A stretch of 64,000 nt of DNA from Ridgeia piscesae (taxonomy: Eukaryota; Annelida; Polychaeta; Sabellida; Siboglinidae), in assembly GCA_025642075.2 (NCBI GenBank), contig JAODUO010000042.1, positions 506,001-570,000 on the forward strand, read 5' to 3'. A program made the position numbers and the translations under genes. Below the pieces are notes generated by a model. That model made no database searches and was not told where the DNA came from. It saw nothing but the letters and a program-made list of their open reading frames with translations. This document shows, in pieces, positions 37,798-51,400 of the stretch (positions are counted from its first letter, which is position 1; every line of letters starts with the position of its first letter).

Positions 37798-38575
37798 TTC
37801 GTGTCTTTCTTTAGATGTTTTGTTCCATACCCGTTTGCATAGTCTACCGAAGGCGCTATTTGCCTTTGCTAGCCTACCGTCCATTTCTTTGTCTATTTTA
37901 GCTTCAGAAGTGGGAATGCATCCTAAGTAGCTGAATTTGTGGAATGCTTTCAGTTGAGACTGTTCAATGGAGATGCTGGGTGGATGGTACTCTTCTTGTG
38001 GCGCTCAATCAATGTCTACAAAGCTGTTGTACTGACCACTTTCCTGTATGGTACTGAGTCATGGATCACCTATCGTCCCCATCTGCATCTCATCGAGCGT
38101 TACCATCAGCGCTGCCTACGTGCCATCCTAAACATGTATTGGAGTGATTTCGTCACCAACATTGAGGTCATTGAAATGGCTATGGTTACCAGCATCGAGG
38201 CCATGCTCCTCAAAGCACAGCTTCGCTCGACTGGACATGTATCTAGGGTGGAAAACCATCGCCTACCAAAAATCGTACTATAATATTTGTGGAGAATTAT
38301 CCACTGGCCATCATGACAAAGGCCGGGACACCTCGGAAAATATAGAAAGTCATTTTGAAAAGGTCCCTCGCCACTTGTAACATCATCGATTACCGTCAGT
38401 GGACAACACAAGCAACCAATCGCATGAACTGGCGACGCACAGTTTACCAGGCCACCACTTCCTTTGAAACCACACGAAGGGCCAACATGGAACCCAAAAG
38501 GAGAACGCTGATAAACTGGGACCCTTTTGACATCAACACCACTGAGCAGACCGTAAAGTGCAGCCGCTATGGAAT
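37797..38575. mobile_element. 5'-inverted LINE fragment (RT C-terminal part)
   Basis: The minus strand 37972-37797 encodes PPSISIEQSQLKAFHKFSYL, then EMDGRLAKANSAFGRLCKRV. The plus strand 38000-38575 encodes INVYKAVVLTTFLYGTESW, then LIERYHQRCLRAIL and GHVSRVENHRLPKIVL. In intact elements of this LINE type the minus-strand piece directly precedes the plus-strand piece, so the 5' part is inverted, as twin priming produces. A TAA follows RLPKIVL, and 38575 runs into (AT)n. Confidence 0.82.
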
Positions 38576-38581
38576 GACTTG

Positions 38582-38646
<65 letters not shown>
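38582..38646. repeat. (AT)n microsatellite
   Basis: About 32 uninterrupted AT units at the 3' edge of the LINE fragment. Confidence 0.97.
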
Positions 38647-38648
<2 letters not shown>

Positions 38649-39289
38649 GTGACCCATGCCTATTATAATTTACGTTAATGGTTTGTTGAAATGAAACGCT
38701 TTCTTTTTAGCAATTATTGTTAATAAACATAATAAAACCTCATAATTTGCGTTACTTGTAATTATTTAAAAAACAATTCTTAATATCATTGTCTCAGAGC
38801 GTTGTGCATCTTATGGCTTCGCCACTGCAGTAGTTTTCAGCGCTGTTTATATATATATATTACCTATACATTAAAAAAGCCTGCCATCTATACAGACTCA
38901 GAAACCCTGGATTGATGGCAGTGACCTATAGCCACACGTTATAGTAGAACAGCTCCTGGACATCCACGATGACAATGTCAGCAGCTGTTGGTGAAACATT
39001 GAGAACACCCAGGGGCTTGACTGGCCCCGACTTGTTGGCTTTGCGGAGACAACCACCCGCGTCGATGAACAATGGAGGAACTGCACTTAGTCATGATGAG
39101 GCAGACATTACCATGATCTCCTGTGTCATTGAGGCTGCCAAATCTGGCAAAAGCGTGATCAATGTACTTAGCGACTGGTTTACTGGGTGTACCAGGAGGA
39201 GCTGGAGTGCAAGGTACAGACGCAGCGGTGGGATGGAACAGTGACTGCCACTAGCGCTGGACCACAGCTTAATTACTGAGCTTCATATT

Positions 39290-39480
39290 TAAATCAAATC
39301 AAATCAAATCAAATCAAATCAAATCAAATCAAATCAAATCAAATCAAATCAAATCAAATCAAATCAAATCAAATCAAATCACTTTATTGTCCTTAAAAAG
39401 GATATGCATTTTACAACTCATGATCCCATCTAAAATATATGGGATGGTCACAACAAAATACAAATAAATTGCATTTGTTT
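39290..39480 (-). mobile_element. Retroposon 3' end with (GATTT)18 tail
   Basis: (AAATC)n from 39290 to 39380, then actttattgtccttaaaaag and tttacaactcatgat, the inverse of the 3' end at 5585-5696. The pentamer array is the tail of the minus-strand element. Confidence 0.75.
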
Positions 39481-39589
39481 AGTCCATGTTCTTCAAGATT
39501 AGTATGAAGAAAACAAAAACAGTAGGACATATTTATCTTCCAAATAAAAAGTAAGGTTCAAAACAGGGAGAGGAACAATTGTACACATT

Positions 39590-42270
39590 TTCATTTTGCA
39601 AACCATTTTGGAGCAACGCAATGAAAGGCAGGCAAAAATAACGTGTAAAATATGTCATCTTTGTAGATTTTTCAAATCAAATCCAAAAGGGATATGTGTA
39701 TCACTCTTTCTTTCCACTCTACATACCCTGGCGTATTACTGGGGAACAACAAAATTACTGTGTGGGAGGGGGTGCATGTGTGCATGCCTACTTACATGCA
39801 TATACTACACTGTATATGTATATATATGGGGTAGGTTTTGAGGATGCATGTTTGCCCATGGGGTGTGCATATTTCTTTACTGTGCTCAGGCCAGGTGTAC
39901 AAATTCTATCAGTGATGTGATAGTGGTCAATGCATGAGTATGGTGGGCAGCTGATGAGGAAAGGGGTGTATCAGGATGTTGAAAGTATAGGCTAATAGAA
40001 CGAATATAAAATGTATGTCATTTTATAAAATAGGGGACAGAGGTAAAATGTGCTGATTATTCCGTGTGACAAGTAGGCCTACGTAAATTTGTATTATTTC
40101 CGGATCAACATGAATATAACTGATTTCTGAAGTACGTCACCAATTGGCAGATGAGAGGTTTTAGAAACGAATGGATGTTAATACGACAGATTGTAGTAAA
40201 AGGTGTGTGGACATCAACAGTCAACACCACAGATGACATACTGTTACTTTTATTTATTTAAAAACAAAATCTGTTACACATGCCAATAGCCATGCACCAA
40301 GCAAGAACATGAATTGCCAGCACCACTGGACCGTGTCTGGCCAGAGTTTGCATTCACGAAACATTGGTGTAATTCTGTCGTCAACACAAGTGCACTTAGT
40401 ACAACTTTTTGTATGTAGACATTTGCATGTACACATAATCATGTATAAATTTCATTTATTGGTAATCAACTTTGCATACTGCATAAGCAGACGTGTATTT
40501 TCAGAAAGAGCTAACCAACCTGTCGAATTATAAATTTGTTGTCATCATGTTTCACTAAATAAATTCATCGCTCAAGTGGCATTGTGTTATGCATAAACCA
40601 TATATTAATGCATAATACTGTGTCACCATAACCTGTTATATTATTATGAAAAATAAATGTTTGGTTATCGCAGACAGGATTCATCCACAACACATAGGCC
40701 AACATTTGCAAAAACCTTTGATCTGTGTGAAACACCTTAACATGACATGAGAAGGCATGGTTACAAGGAAATTCAAACAGTTTAACAAATGACTGCTATA
40801 AATGCTATATTTTGGCCAGGTTGTACTATTTCCTCATTAACAAAGTTTCTAATAATTAGTATTCAGCCAATACAATAGTACCGGGTATTCATGCATTCTA
40901 TACAAAAGTGGACAAAAGGAATATTCTTATATTAATTGTTGCATTGTAACAACGTTTTCAACAATCCCTAATTTTACCTGATACAAAGGCTCGGATTATA
41001 CAGAATGGCAGGATATATGCATTCTATAAACTCTCAAATATTTCTTTCTGTAACCTCCGATTAGCATTAATGTCCAAAATAGACCAATCCCAGTCGTTCT
41101 CAGCATGCAATATATAGCATCAGATATATTATGTAGCTAGCATAAAATATCTGCAAATGACTGCATGAAGTGACATTTTACAAAACTGGAAACCTGTTAG
41201 AGCAAATATATGGAATGTTCTTCGTACAGCAGTAATATAATAGCTCCATATACACTATTAAGGTTTTTCCTGAACAAGGCCTTTGATTAAACAATGTTGT
41301 TCTTTGAGAACGGTTTGATTGGACTGTTAAAAACTGTTTATTGATCTGATGTGCTTCTAAACTACACATTTGTAATGTATCTATGACTAGCTCCTACCCT
41401 TTTCATGTACCCTTTCAATGTACCCTTTTCTGATTTACTTAATCAATAGACATTCTGCACAAAAACAAGAATTTGGTGCCATAAGGGTAATTAGATTACA
41501 ACGATTTATAACAAACAAAAACCTTTTAAACGATACGGTGCGGTAATTGCAGAATGGGCGATTTCCTAACTGGTTCTTGTGGTTACATTTCAAATGGCTA
41601 CACAGAGAGATTCAATTTGTCGAAGCTGAATGATAAAAGTCATACAAGTTACTGTATGTATGCATAACTTTGTTTATTTTAGTTTGTTAGGAAATAAAGT
41701 CTGTTTCACCAAAGGGACCCATATAAATTTGCGCATCATTTTTTCATGAATATCAATGAAGATCAACTATGCGGTGTTTAAAATTCTATCGTTGGTTGTA
41801 AATCATTGCAATTTAATTAAACACATACAAATGATCTATATATAATATGGCACTATATTCTTGTGTTCGCCCAGAAATGTCTATTGATACAGTAAATCGT
41901 AAAAAATAGAAAATTTACATTGAGTAGATAGGAGTTAGTCAAACCAAATGCAGCCTTAGCATAATATGGTGACGCCCAGTGGTCAATGATATCCACGTTT
42001 GAAAACTTATTAAAAATATTCTACGGCTCCGTGCTCATCAAATTATGGTCACATATCCTTGAATTTTTGTTTCTGTGTTATGGCAATGGTTGTTCAAGAG
42101 TTTCAGCTCCCCTTAATTCATGTGATTCTACAACTTAAAGGATCTTTACTGTACCCTTTACCTGGCACTTATCTAATTTTAAGCATTACTATATTTTTCT
42201 GCATATTATTCTTCTAAACTTACATCCCTTAGCAAGTTGTATATGTAATAGACTAATATTTGTATAGCTA
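39590..42270. other. Spacer downstream of gene B, unrecognised
   Basis: AT-rich, no gene, element or array that I can name. A short tcatgtaccctt triplication is at about 41400-41430. Confidence 0.55.
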
Positions 42271-42273
42271 TTA

Positions 42274-42279
42274 TTTATT
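42274..42279 (-). promoter_or_regulatory. Candidate polyadenylation signal of gene B
   Basis: AATAAA on the minus strand 26 nt after the stop codon. The 3' UTR would be very short, so a later signal is possible. Confidence 0.4.
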
Positions 42280-42304
42280 TTTCTGCTCAATGTTATCGAG
42301 GGTT

Positions 42305-42486
42305 TTATAGCTCAGTGTGTTCGGGGTGAACTCTGTCTGTTTTATCAACATGGCTGCCACCGCCTCGTTTGGGATAAAACCTTGACAGTCGCAAAAGTTC
42401 ATCATGAATCTCTTTTTCGGCTGCTTCAAGATCTGGAGACATTTCATCTGTTTTCTTCTCTAGATAATTGCCATCACTATCAAAAC
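42305..42486 (-). CDS. TXNDC16: Gene B exon 20 and stop; HTEL tail
   Basis: 182 bp from CTTACAG|GTTT to TAA. It encodes [20 protein letters not shown], an acidic helix [17 protein letters not shown], a basic patch YPKRGGG, and ends [14 protein letters not shown] fits the loose [KRH]-x-E-L ER-retrieval pattern. As I recall, vertebrate TXNDC16 does not end this way. Confidence 0.9.
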
Positions 42487-45400
42487 CTGTAAGCAAGAAA
42501 TGAACAGATGTTTAAATATGATGTATGCATATAATTTTATAAGTAAATATTAAATTTATACATCTACATAATGATCTATTGTCGGTATGACAATCCCTTC
42601 CCTATAACAAAGACATCAGCGCAATTTTTCAGCAAGAGATTAAGATGTTTACACCAGTCTGGGCTAAGTTAAAATATTACCTCTTAATTTGTGAATTCGA
42701 TTACCTGAGTTTAACTTAATTAACTTTCTCAAAATGCACAATTAATTAACTTTTTCTGGAAGAGGTTTATTTAATGCAATCTACATAAGCTCAGTTAACA
42801 TTCAATAAATTTTTCATTTGCTTCGTAGTGATTTAATCATGGACTTATGTGCATATAAGTCCTTGATTTAATTAAACTTTTCAAGTTAATTGCCACAGTG
42901 TGTCACCAGTGGCAGTGTCCAGAGGCCAGGTAGAGTGACAATTTGAACAATGAAGGTTACGCTCACCAACACCATATTCATTGGTAACTGAAGTATCCAT
43001 ATCTTCCGCCTTCTTCCCCTCGTCCATCAATTTCAGGAAGTCGTATCCTTCCAGCAATGGCTTCCATTCTCCCATTGGCAGCTCCTCTGTGACAGACCAT
43101 ACACACTGCTTGAAGAGTGTGGACAGTGCAGGGGTAAACAATGCAGGGGTACGTTGCTTAAATGGGGTACACACTGCAAGGGTACCGGGTACACTGTTTA
43201 AATGTGGTACACAGTGTTTTGGCACAGTGTTTAATGGGGTATAAACTGCAAGGGCACATTGTCTAAAGGGGCATACTATGCAGTAGCACATTGTTTAAAG
43301 AGGGTACCCAATGCATGGGTATTTTTACAAATTTTTTAAAAGGTAAAACAATGCAGTTGTTATAATTTAACTTACTTTGGAGCTTTATTGTCGAAGATGA
43401 GTATGACGTTTCGACCCATCAGCTATGGGCCTTGTTCAGGTTCAATTTAAGATAACTTGCATACAAGCTGGTATTGTTAATTAACTGACAAAATATACAT
43501 GAACAAGGCCCGTAGCGGACGGGTCGAAACGTCGTACTCATCTTCGGCAATAAAGCTCCAAAGTAAGTTAAATTATTCTACAATAAACCATTCTTGGAGC
43601 CATGAACAATATATTCAATAATGCAGTTGTTGTTTAAATGGGGTATGCAATGCAGGGGCACATTGCTTAAGAGATATGCATATTGCATTGACACATTGTA
43701 AAAGCTAAAACACATTGTTAAATCACACGTAAATGCCACAAATCTCTAAATTTTTCCGTCTCAAATATACAGTGGAACACTGACAAAGAGAAAGAGAAAG
43801 GGAAAGGGAAAGGGAAAGGGAAAGGGAAAGGGAAAGGGAAAGGGAAAGGGAAAGGGAAAGGGAAAGGGAAAGGGAAAGGGAAAGGGAAAGGGAAAGGGAA
43901 AGGGAAAGGGAAAGAGAAAGAGAGGGGGGGCATTTGCTTTAAACATCACTTACTTGATGGATTAACATCACCTCTCTCCACGGCTTCAATCCACGGCGCA
44001 AGGACGTCGCGCTCATAACTCGTCTTGTCGTAGTGATACACACGACCCTTGAACATAGCATTTCTATGTGAGCACTCTATGGGTGAACTGTGGATCATTT
44101 CACTACGATAAAGAGCTCTTAATGAAAATTCATCCTTATACAAAATGTTGTAAAAATTATTATTATTACTGTACAAGCATTTGTAGAGCGCCATATCTCC
44201 GGGAACAGGCCGTTCATAGGCGCGTACACACATTACAATAAAACGTATATAGACTCTTACAACAGTTTAAAAGAAAAAGTTCTAAAAAAATCCGAGCTAT
44301 AGGAGTTTTTTCAAAGTGCAAATATCCACTGCCATATAACAGTGGGCATGATTTCCATGACCCACCAGTGACAATGTACCGCTGGCACATCATGGTTTTT
44401 TTAATGTCCATGTATTTAAGATCACTTTTAAGGATCAACATTTATTTTAAGGTGCAAAATCAGGTTTCAGAGCTCTTGACAAGGTTAGTGACATGTTCCA
44501 CTGTTGATTCTCAGGCATGGCCTGGTACATTCTCGGTCCCTCAAAATGTAGTGTAACCATCAGTATTGACACACCCATCCTCTTATTTGTGGAATGCAGC
44601 AATTTGAGATAACTTGCATACAAGCTGGTATTGTTAATTAACTGACAAAATATGATCTCGATCCTTCATGTAGGCAACACTGGACAATATATATGTAAAG
44701 GACCATCAACATATATTTTGGTGAGTTGCCATTCATTCTATACGTTAACACATCTTTTCAATGAAAATTTATATAAAATTTACCAGCAAAGGTTACAGCT
44801 ACACGTGAAAGTTAAGCATGTGTCATATGGTTTTAATAACACAGATAATAACAGGTTAACTGAATGTATCGGTTAGTAATCTAAGACCTTTCAAGTCCTC
44901 TGAAAAAGCGGAAGATCTTCTGCTTTTCCAGAAAACAAGTGGAAGATCTTCTGCTTATTCTAGTTTTTCTTGTTACGAACTTGGCCTGTGATTGCAGCAT
45001 CACCCAATGCATACAAATTCCCAGGAAAACTGTTGGAAATCGATTAAATCTCGCGTTCGGCCGCACAGGAAATCAGACCTTTGGGACTTTTACACCAATG
45101 GAACAAAAAAGAAGTTATTTGAAGTGCTTCAGATGCCAGTAAATTAATTATAATCAAGCCCGACACTGAGCTAATGCTCAAGAATACAAACTACAGCGGA
45201 GTGGTCAAGAAACTAAACAATGGCCTGAACAGGAGTTATTTAAATCACATCTTACATTGATGACTGATCATTGACAACAATGTAAACAACACCCTTGTTA
45301 CTCAGTGCCATTTACATTGTTTGCACTGTGAAAAACGTTATTTACTGCCGGTACCCAATTATCGCTCATTGTAAACTTTCAAATATTGAGTGCAATCCGT

Positions 45401-48400
45401 TCACATCTATGCAAATAATGTCCATCTATACATCTACAGTATTTATATGTTGCTAAATTTATGTATGGTTGCTAAATATTACAATTGGGGTAAATAATAG
45501 AGATTTGTTTCTTGACATTCATAAAATACATATGGTTGTGATCTGCCCTCTAAAATACAAAAAAAGACATTTGAATCCTATGTTTCAGAAAGATCAGTTT
45601 GGCACAGCTTACCTTTTGGTAATCAACTAGGTTCAGCGATGGTGTACTTGGTATTTGGTTGTCATAGTAATTAATCAAGATCTTCATAGCAAGACCATCT
45701 TTAGCATCCCTGCAGCCACAACATAACAGAAAGTAATTGCTGCAATGTACAGTGTTAGAGAAAATGTGACAACAATAATGAAGTAATAAATCACAGAAGT
45801 ATATGCACTTACAAATCCATCCAGCAGTAGTTGACATTAGGTACATTGACATCAGCAGAGAGTGCTCCAACAGTTCGGTAAATGTTGTTATCTCGACCGT
45901 GGGTGAACAAAATCAGAAATGGAATGCTCTCTTCATACATCTTTGGGAAACTACTGGCAGTTAGCTCTGGCTGAAAGTGTAAACAAATTATTTATTAATT
46001 TATTCACATTTTTTTAAATCACAACATTTTCATTAAACATATAAATACAAGAGCAGGGATTTTTAAGGACTGGGTATCGGGGTATGCAAAACTGATAGAG
46101 GTGTGGATGCATAATCAAACACAGAATGAACTGTTTTATTATAGAGATGTGTTGTCAAATATAACTTTTGACTGTCACTTTTTATAATCTACCAACTTGA
46201 CTGGCGATAATCTGGATGCTAAATGACACATTGCGCCATCTGTAAGAAATATATGAAATGCAAACGGGGGTGCCACTTGTAAGCATGCCGGTGTGACTAG
46301 CAAGACCCAGTATAGAGTTAATACTAAGCAGCAAGGAATTTTAAAGCACAATAACATAAGCTGTGCAGAATGTCTGTCTACATCCACTTATACATTTGTA
46401 GATGTCACAATTTTTTCACAATAATATATAAAACATATGAAATTCCATGGCTGGTACTCCATCTACATTCTTTTATAATATTGACACCCCAAGTTCTCCA
46501 AACCCCTGGACATATTTTGAAAAAGTCTAAACCTGCAAGCCACCCAAATGGGTCTGGGTCTGCAACATGTCAGCCTGATATATGCAAAATATAGAGCAAT
46601 ACAGGGGCACAAGCAAACAAATAAACAAACATACATATGTACATACAGGTAAAAACTGTTTTATTTTTAATGAATATTATACCAAATTTACTGTCTTTAT
46701 AAAGCATGACAAACAAAAGTCTGGAATTTTAAATTGCAAATGGCTGCCCACCAAGTCTCCACCTGTTGACTTTAGAAATGTTGCAACAAAATGTATTTCA
46801 TATCACAGGGTTTTTTAATCACCTGATTAAATTCAGAAGTGTCTTCAACTACGGTGTAACAAGAAACAGACAAAGGCGCTACTCACAAACATAACGAGGG
46901 CCCCATCCCGGGCACATTGGGCCACCATGCCTGACTCTGTAAATGGAGGACACACTTGTATTGGGCGGAACTCGTCATTGCGCTTGTGCACGACAACCTT
47001 TGGCAGTTGCAACTTATTCGGGATGGTCTTCGCTCTGCCAAAACACATCCATTTGTGTATTGCTATCAGAGACAAACTTACTTTACCCAACTGTTCAATA
47101 ACTTATCAACATAACACATAGAGTCTTTCAAGGACACAACAAATTATACAGTTAAAAGTCTTCGTTAAGTCGTTACAGACTGCACAATTTACAAGTGTTG
47201 ACATTATGAAATTATATCTTGCATTATACATATATTTCATTCTAAAAGATCATAATTCTATTTCAATAATGTGAAGATATATTATCTAAATTTGAATAAT
47301 TTTTTTTTTATCACATCTTGCTAAAAATGTGGAAATTATCAACTTTATGCAGGTCATGAGAAAAAACTAACAATAATCCAAATTTTGAAAACAAATGCGT
47401 CAAAATGTCAAAAGCAAATGGTGTTGATTTAGACATCTGGCGACATTGTGAGGTTGTTGTGCAGTGTCCCAGAAGGTAGACACAGTCTGACTGGGACTGA
47501 CTGTAGAGTGTAGACTTACATGGCCTCTGCAGCGTCTCCTGTTGCTTCACCAAGCAAGAATTGACCACGTAGTTTCTTGGCAGCCGACCTGAACGCCTTC
47601 CTCTCTGAAACACAGACATTTCTCATTTTAATACACAGCTCTACTTATATGAGTTGCTTACTTGTTTATGGTGACTGAGTGCCTATAAGTTGTAGCAAAC
47701 TTTCAAACAATCACCAACATTTTGCTTCATACACAGCATGTCAGCTTGTTGAGAATTGATCTGATCGAGTGATGTGAACAAACGCAGTCATGAAAGTTTC
47801 CTCAATTATGTATGAATACGAATATATTTATTTCAGTCAAAACCCATATACGATTGATATGTACACATAAATAAGTTTTAAAACATAATAAGTAAAACTA
47901 AGTAAGGTAGTAAGTCAGATAAGGTAGATATATAATATGTCTAATGATAATACTAATAAATAGTTCAACAGATGTTACATTGATAAATATACAGTTGATA
48001 CATACAGATAAATACCTTTTAAAAGGAAATAAGTCATAAATATGAGAAAACAATACAGCAATTAAATAATAGTTATGTGGCTAATATTTATTTATTTATT
48101 GAGGCTATCATTTATATCATAACAAGATGAAATGCTGATTACCTTACTTCCACAACATAGAAGATGTCCATTACATCATACCATAATAATCCCATAACTT
48201 TCTTATTAACTACAAGTGAAACATATGCTACTTTATATAAACATACATAACATTGTTGTTAGTGAAAATACCTGCATCACTATTCTCTTTGAACAGTCCC
48301 AGAACAGACACATCTGTTACATTGTCAAACCCTTTAGGGATCTTTCCGTCCAAAAACAACTTTGCCTCCTCAAATGTGTTCAGTTTCACAGGTGCATCAG

Positions 48401-51400
48401 CCAGTAATCTACAATAGATAATTCCACAAATTATTAGAAAACTGCAAAACATGTAAACAAACAGATCAGTTTGTTTTAACTTTCATAAATCCTTAGTGGC
48501 TGTTACACAAAATGTGTCATTTAAAGAATATATTGCTGACACTGCATTTACATAGGCAATTTACAAGATTATTTCTGAAACATGATCTAAATAAAAAGAA
48601 ATTGTTCTCTATATCACAACCAGCGTCACAACATTCAAAAAAGTTTTCTGTGTGATACTCACAACTTGACGAATGAGTAGATTTCTTTAGCACCTCGTAC
48701 TCCGTTGTAGTTGAAGTACTTCTTTCCCTTTCGGAAAACCCTAATGGTTGGGTAGGAGGTGATGTTTTGGGAGGCACAGAGATCCCTTTCATCGTGACAT
48801 TCCACCGTGGCGAGAGGGAAGAGGGAGTCAGCTGCCAGCAGACGGGACGCCTCCAGGAAGGAGAGCAGGGACGCCTTGCTACGCACATCAACTACAACAG
48901 GTAGAGAGCAGGGACTCCTTGCTACGCACATCAACTACAACAGGTAGAGAGCAGGGACGCCTTGCTACGCACATCAACTACAACAGGTAGAGAGCAGGGA
49001 CCCCTTGCTACGCACATCAACTACAACAGGTAGAGAGCAGGGACGCCTTGCTATGCACATCAACTACAACAGGTAGAGAGCAGGGACCCCTTGCTACGCA
49101 CATCAACTACAACAGGTAGAGAGCAGGGACGCCTTGCTACGCACATCAACTACAACAGGTAGAGAGCAGGGATGCCTTGCTACACACATCAACTACAACA
49201 GGTAGAGAGTAGGGACCCCTTGCGGCACACATCAACTACAAAAGGTAGAGAGCAGGGACCCCTTGCTGCGCACATCAACTACAACAGGTAGAGAGCAGGG
49301 ACCCCTTGCTACACACATCAACTACAACAGGTAGAGAGCAGGGACGCCTTGCTACACACATCAACTACAACAGGTAGAGAGCAGGGATGCTTTGCTAAGC
49401 ACATCAACTATATAGTAAAAGGTAGAGGTAAGTTCTTATACAGTTCCCAGGACTGATCAAAGCCCTTTACACTTAAATCGCTGACAAATCTGTCCAATCA
49501 AACACCATCTCTAATTAGACTATTGATACACAAACATCCGCCATTGCCTGGTACATGCATGCGTGTGCACACGTGTGCGCGTGCGTGTGCACACATTCTG
49601 TACGTTTACATGCACGTACACCAATAAGTGCATGCACAAAACACACACGTACGCATATGTGCACATGCAAATACATATACAAACACTCAAACAAATATAT
49701 TTACATACAAACTATCATTTATGCATAAATACCTGCAGGCACACACCACACCACACCACACCACACCACACCACACCACACCACACCACACCACACCACA
49801 CCACACCACACCACACCACACCACACCACACCACACCACACCAGACACGCACGCACGCACTCACGCACGCACGCACGCACGCACGCATGCATGCACACAC
49901 ACCCACACACAGAGAGAGAGATACACTCCAACATGCATGCATGCACACACACTCACTCTAGCCACATGACACAATGAACTGACAAATAACACCAGTATCC
50001 AACATATGACAGCAGTAGTCACATTTGACACCAGTAACTGACAGATGACACCAGTAACCACTAGATGACACCAGTCACCAACACATGACACCAATAACTG
50101 ACACATGACACTAATTACTGAAACATGACACCAGTTGCCAACACATAACACCAGTAACCGACACATGACACCAGTAACTGACACAAGCAGTCGAACATGA
50201 CACCAGTAACTGACACATAGCACCAGTACCCAACACGTGACACCAGTAACTGACACAACACCATCAACTAAATGTAGCCGTGGTATACTCACAGACCAAG
50301 TAGAACATGACAACGAGACTCTCAGTGCTCTGTGTCTGTGCAGTAAACGTTTCCTCCGTCAGTCGCTGGACGTGTGTGTGGTCAAGACTGCGACCGTGGA
50401 TCACACGCACAGTCTTTGCCACCTCATCGTCCTCCTCCTGCAGGGGGTCCTCATCCTCCTGAACTGTCACACCAACACGACTGACGTCATCACCTCACCC
50501 ACATGTACAGTTTTAATTCATGTTTTTTGTTACTTATCTCCGAATTATTTTGACTTTAATATCTGCTCGACTTTATGTACTGTAATTTAGCCTTGTATTT
50601 TAATAGGTTGATAATTGTGTGCTTCTTCACATCGTTTAACAATAGATTTATTACACATAAGTGTATAAACTAGGATTGTTATTTATTAATTTTTTAATGA
50701 TAATGACTGCAAATTAGTATAATTTCATTAAACTAATACATCTGCCCAAATGGACCAGCGATGGATGAAAGAAAATATGAAATGATATTAATTTGCCCAA
50801 CCAGTTTTTAATTTTTGCCCAAGAATATGAGTATGCATATTGTACACATGCTTATGTGTGAGCATCAGTGTGCCTGCATCTATGCACACAGATAGTACAG
50901 AACATGTATTTAATGTACCTGGGTCATTCTCTGTATCTGTCATATCGGATGTCACTTGCTCCCTATGTGGCAGCACTGTTGCTTGTAGTTTACTGTCGAG
51001 AAAAGCTTCCGGCATTTCGAACTCTGGCATCAGTTGCCAAGTTGTCTAGTTAAACATGATGCAACCAATACAATCATTCTTATTATCATATTGTTTTGAT
51101 GTTTACACGTGCAAGGTTTATGACCATACTCATAACGGGGTTATTCTGATCTGTAAGTACACAATATGTTACTTTTAAAATATGCTAAAATAACCAATAC
51201 ATAGAATTTTTTATAGATACCATCTATGAAACATTTAATATGCCTGAAACAGATCATAAGACAATAGTAATATTCTTAGTAATTGCGTCCATAAAAGAAA
51301 AACTTAACATTCATTTCCCATTTTTCAGACATGACAAACTTGACAATTATATCATTAAAGCGACATGAACAGTTTGTGGATTTTTATTTTTATTGCAAAA

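Noticed and set aside
37008..37814. Frames 37008-37250 and 37398-37814
   Set aside because: The second is produced partly by a 75 bp direct repeat; neither has a domain I recognise.
42301..42345. tRNA-like start (tatagctcagtgtgttcgggg)
   Set aside because: It is the antisense of the gene B stop region and cannot fold into a cloverleaf.
43366..43580. Hammerhead ribozyme in the Penelope terminal repeats
   Set aside because: Some Penelope repeats carry hammerheads. Here ctgaaca and cgaaac flank a plausible stem, but the core is CUGAACA, not CUGANGA, so I do not call it. A covariance search would decide.
49715..49961. Frames 49563-49969 and their minus-strand shadows
   Set aside because: CCACA and GCAC microsatellite translations.
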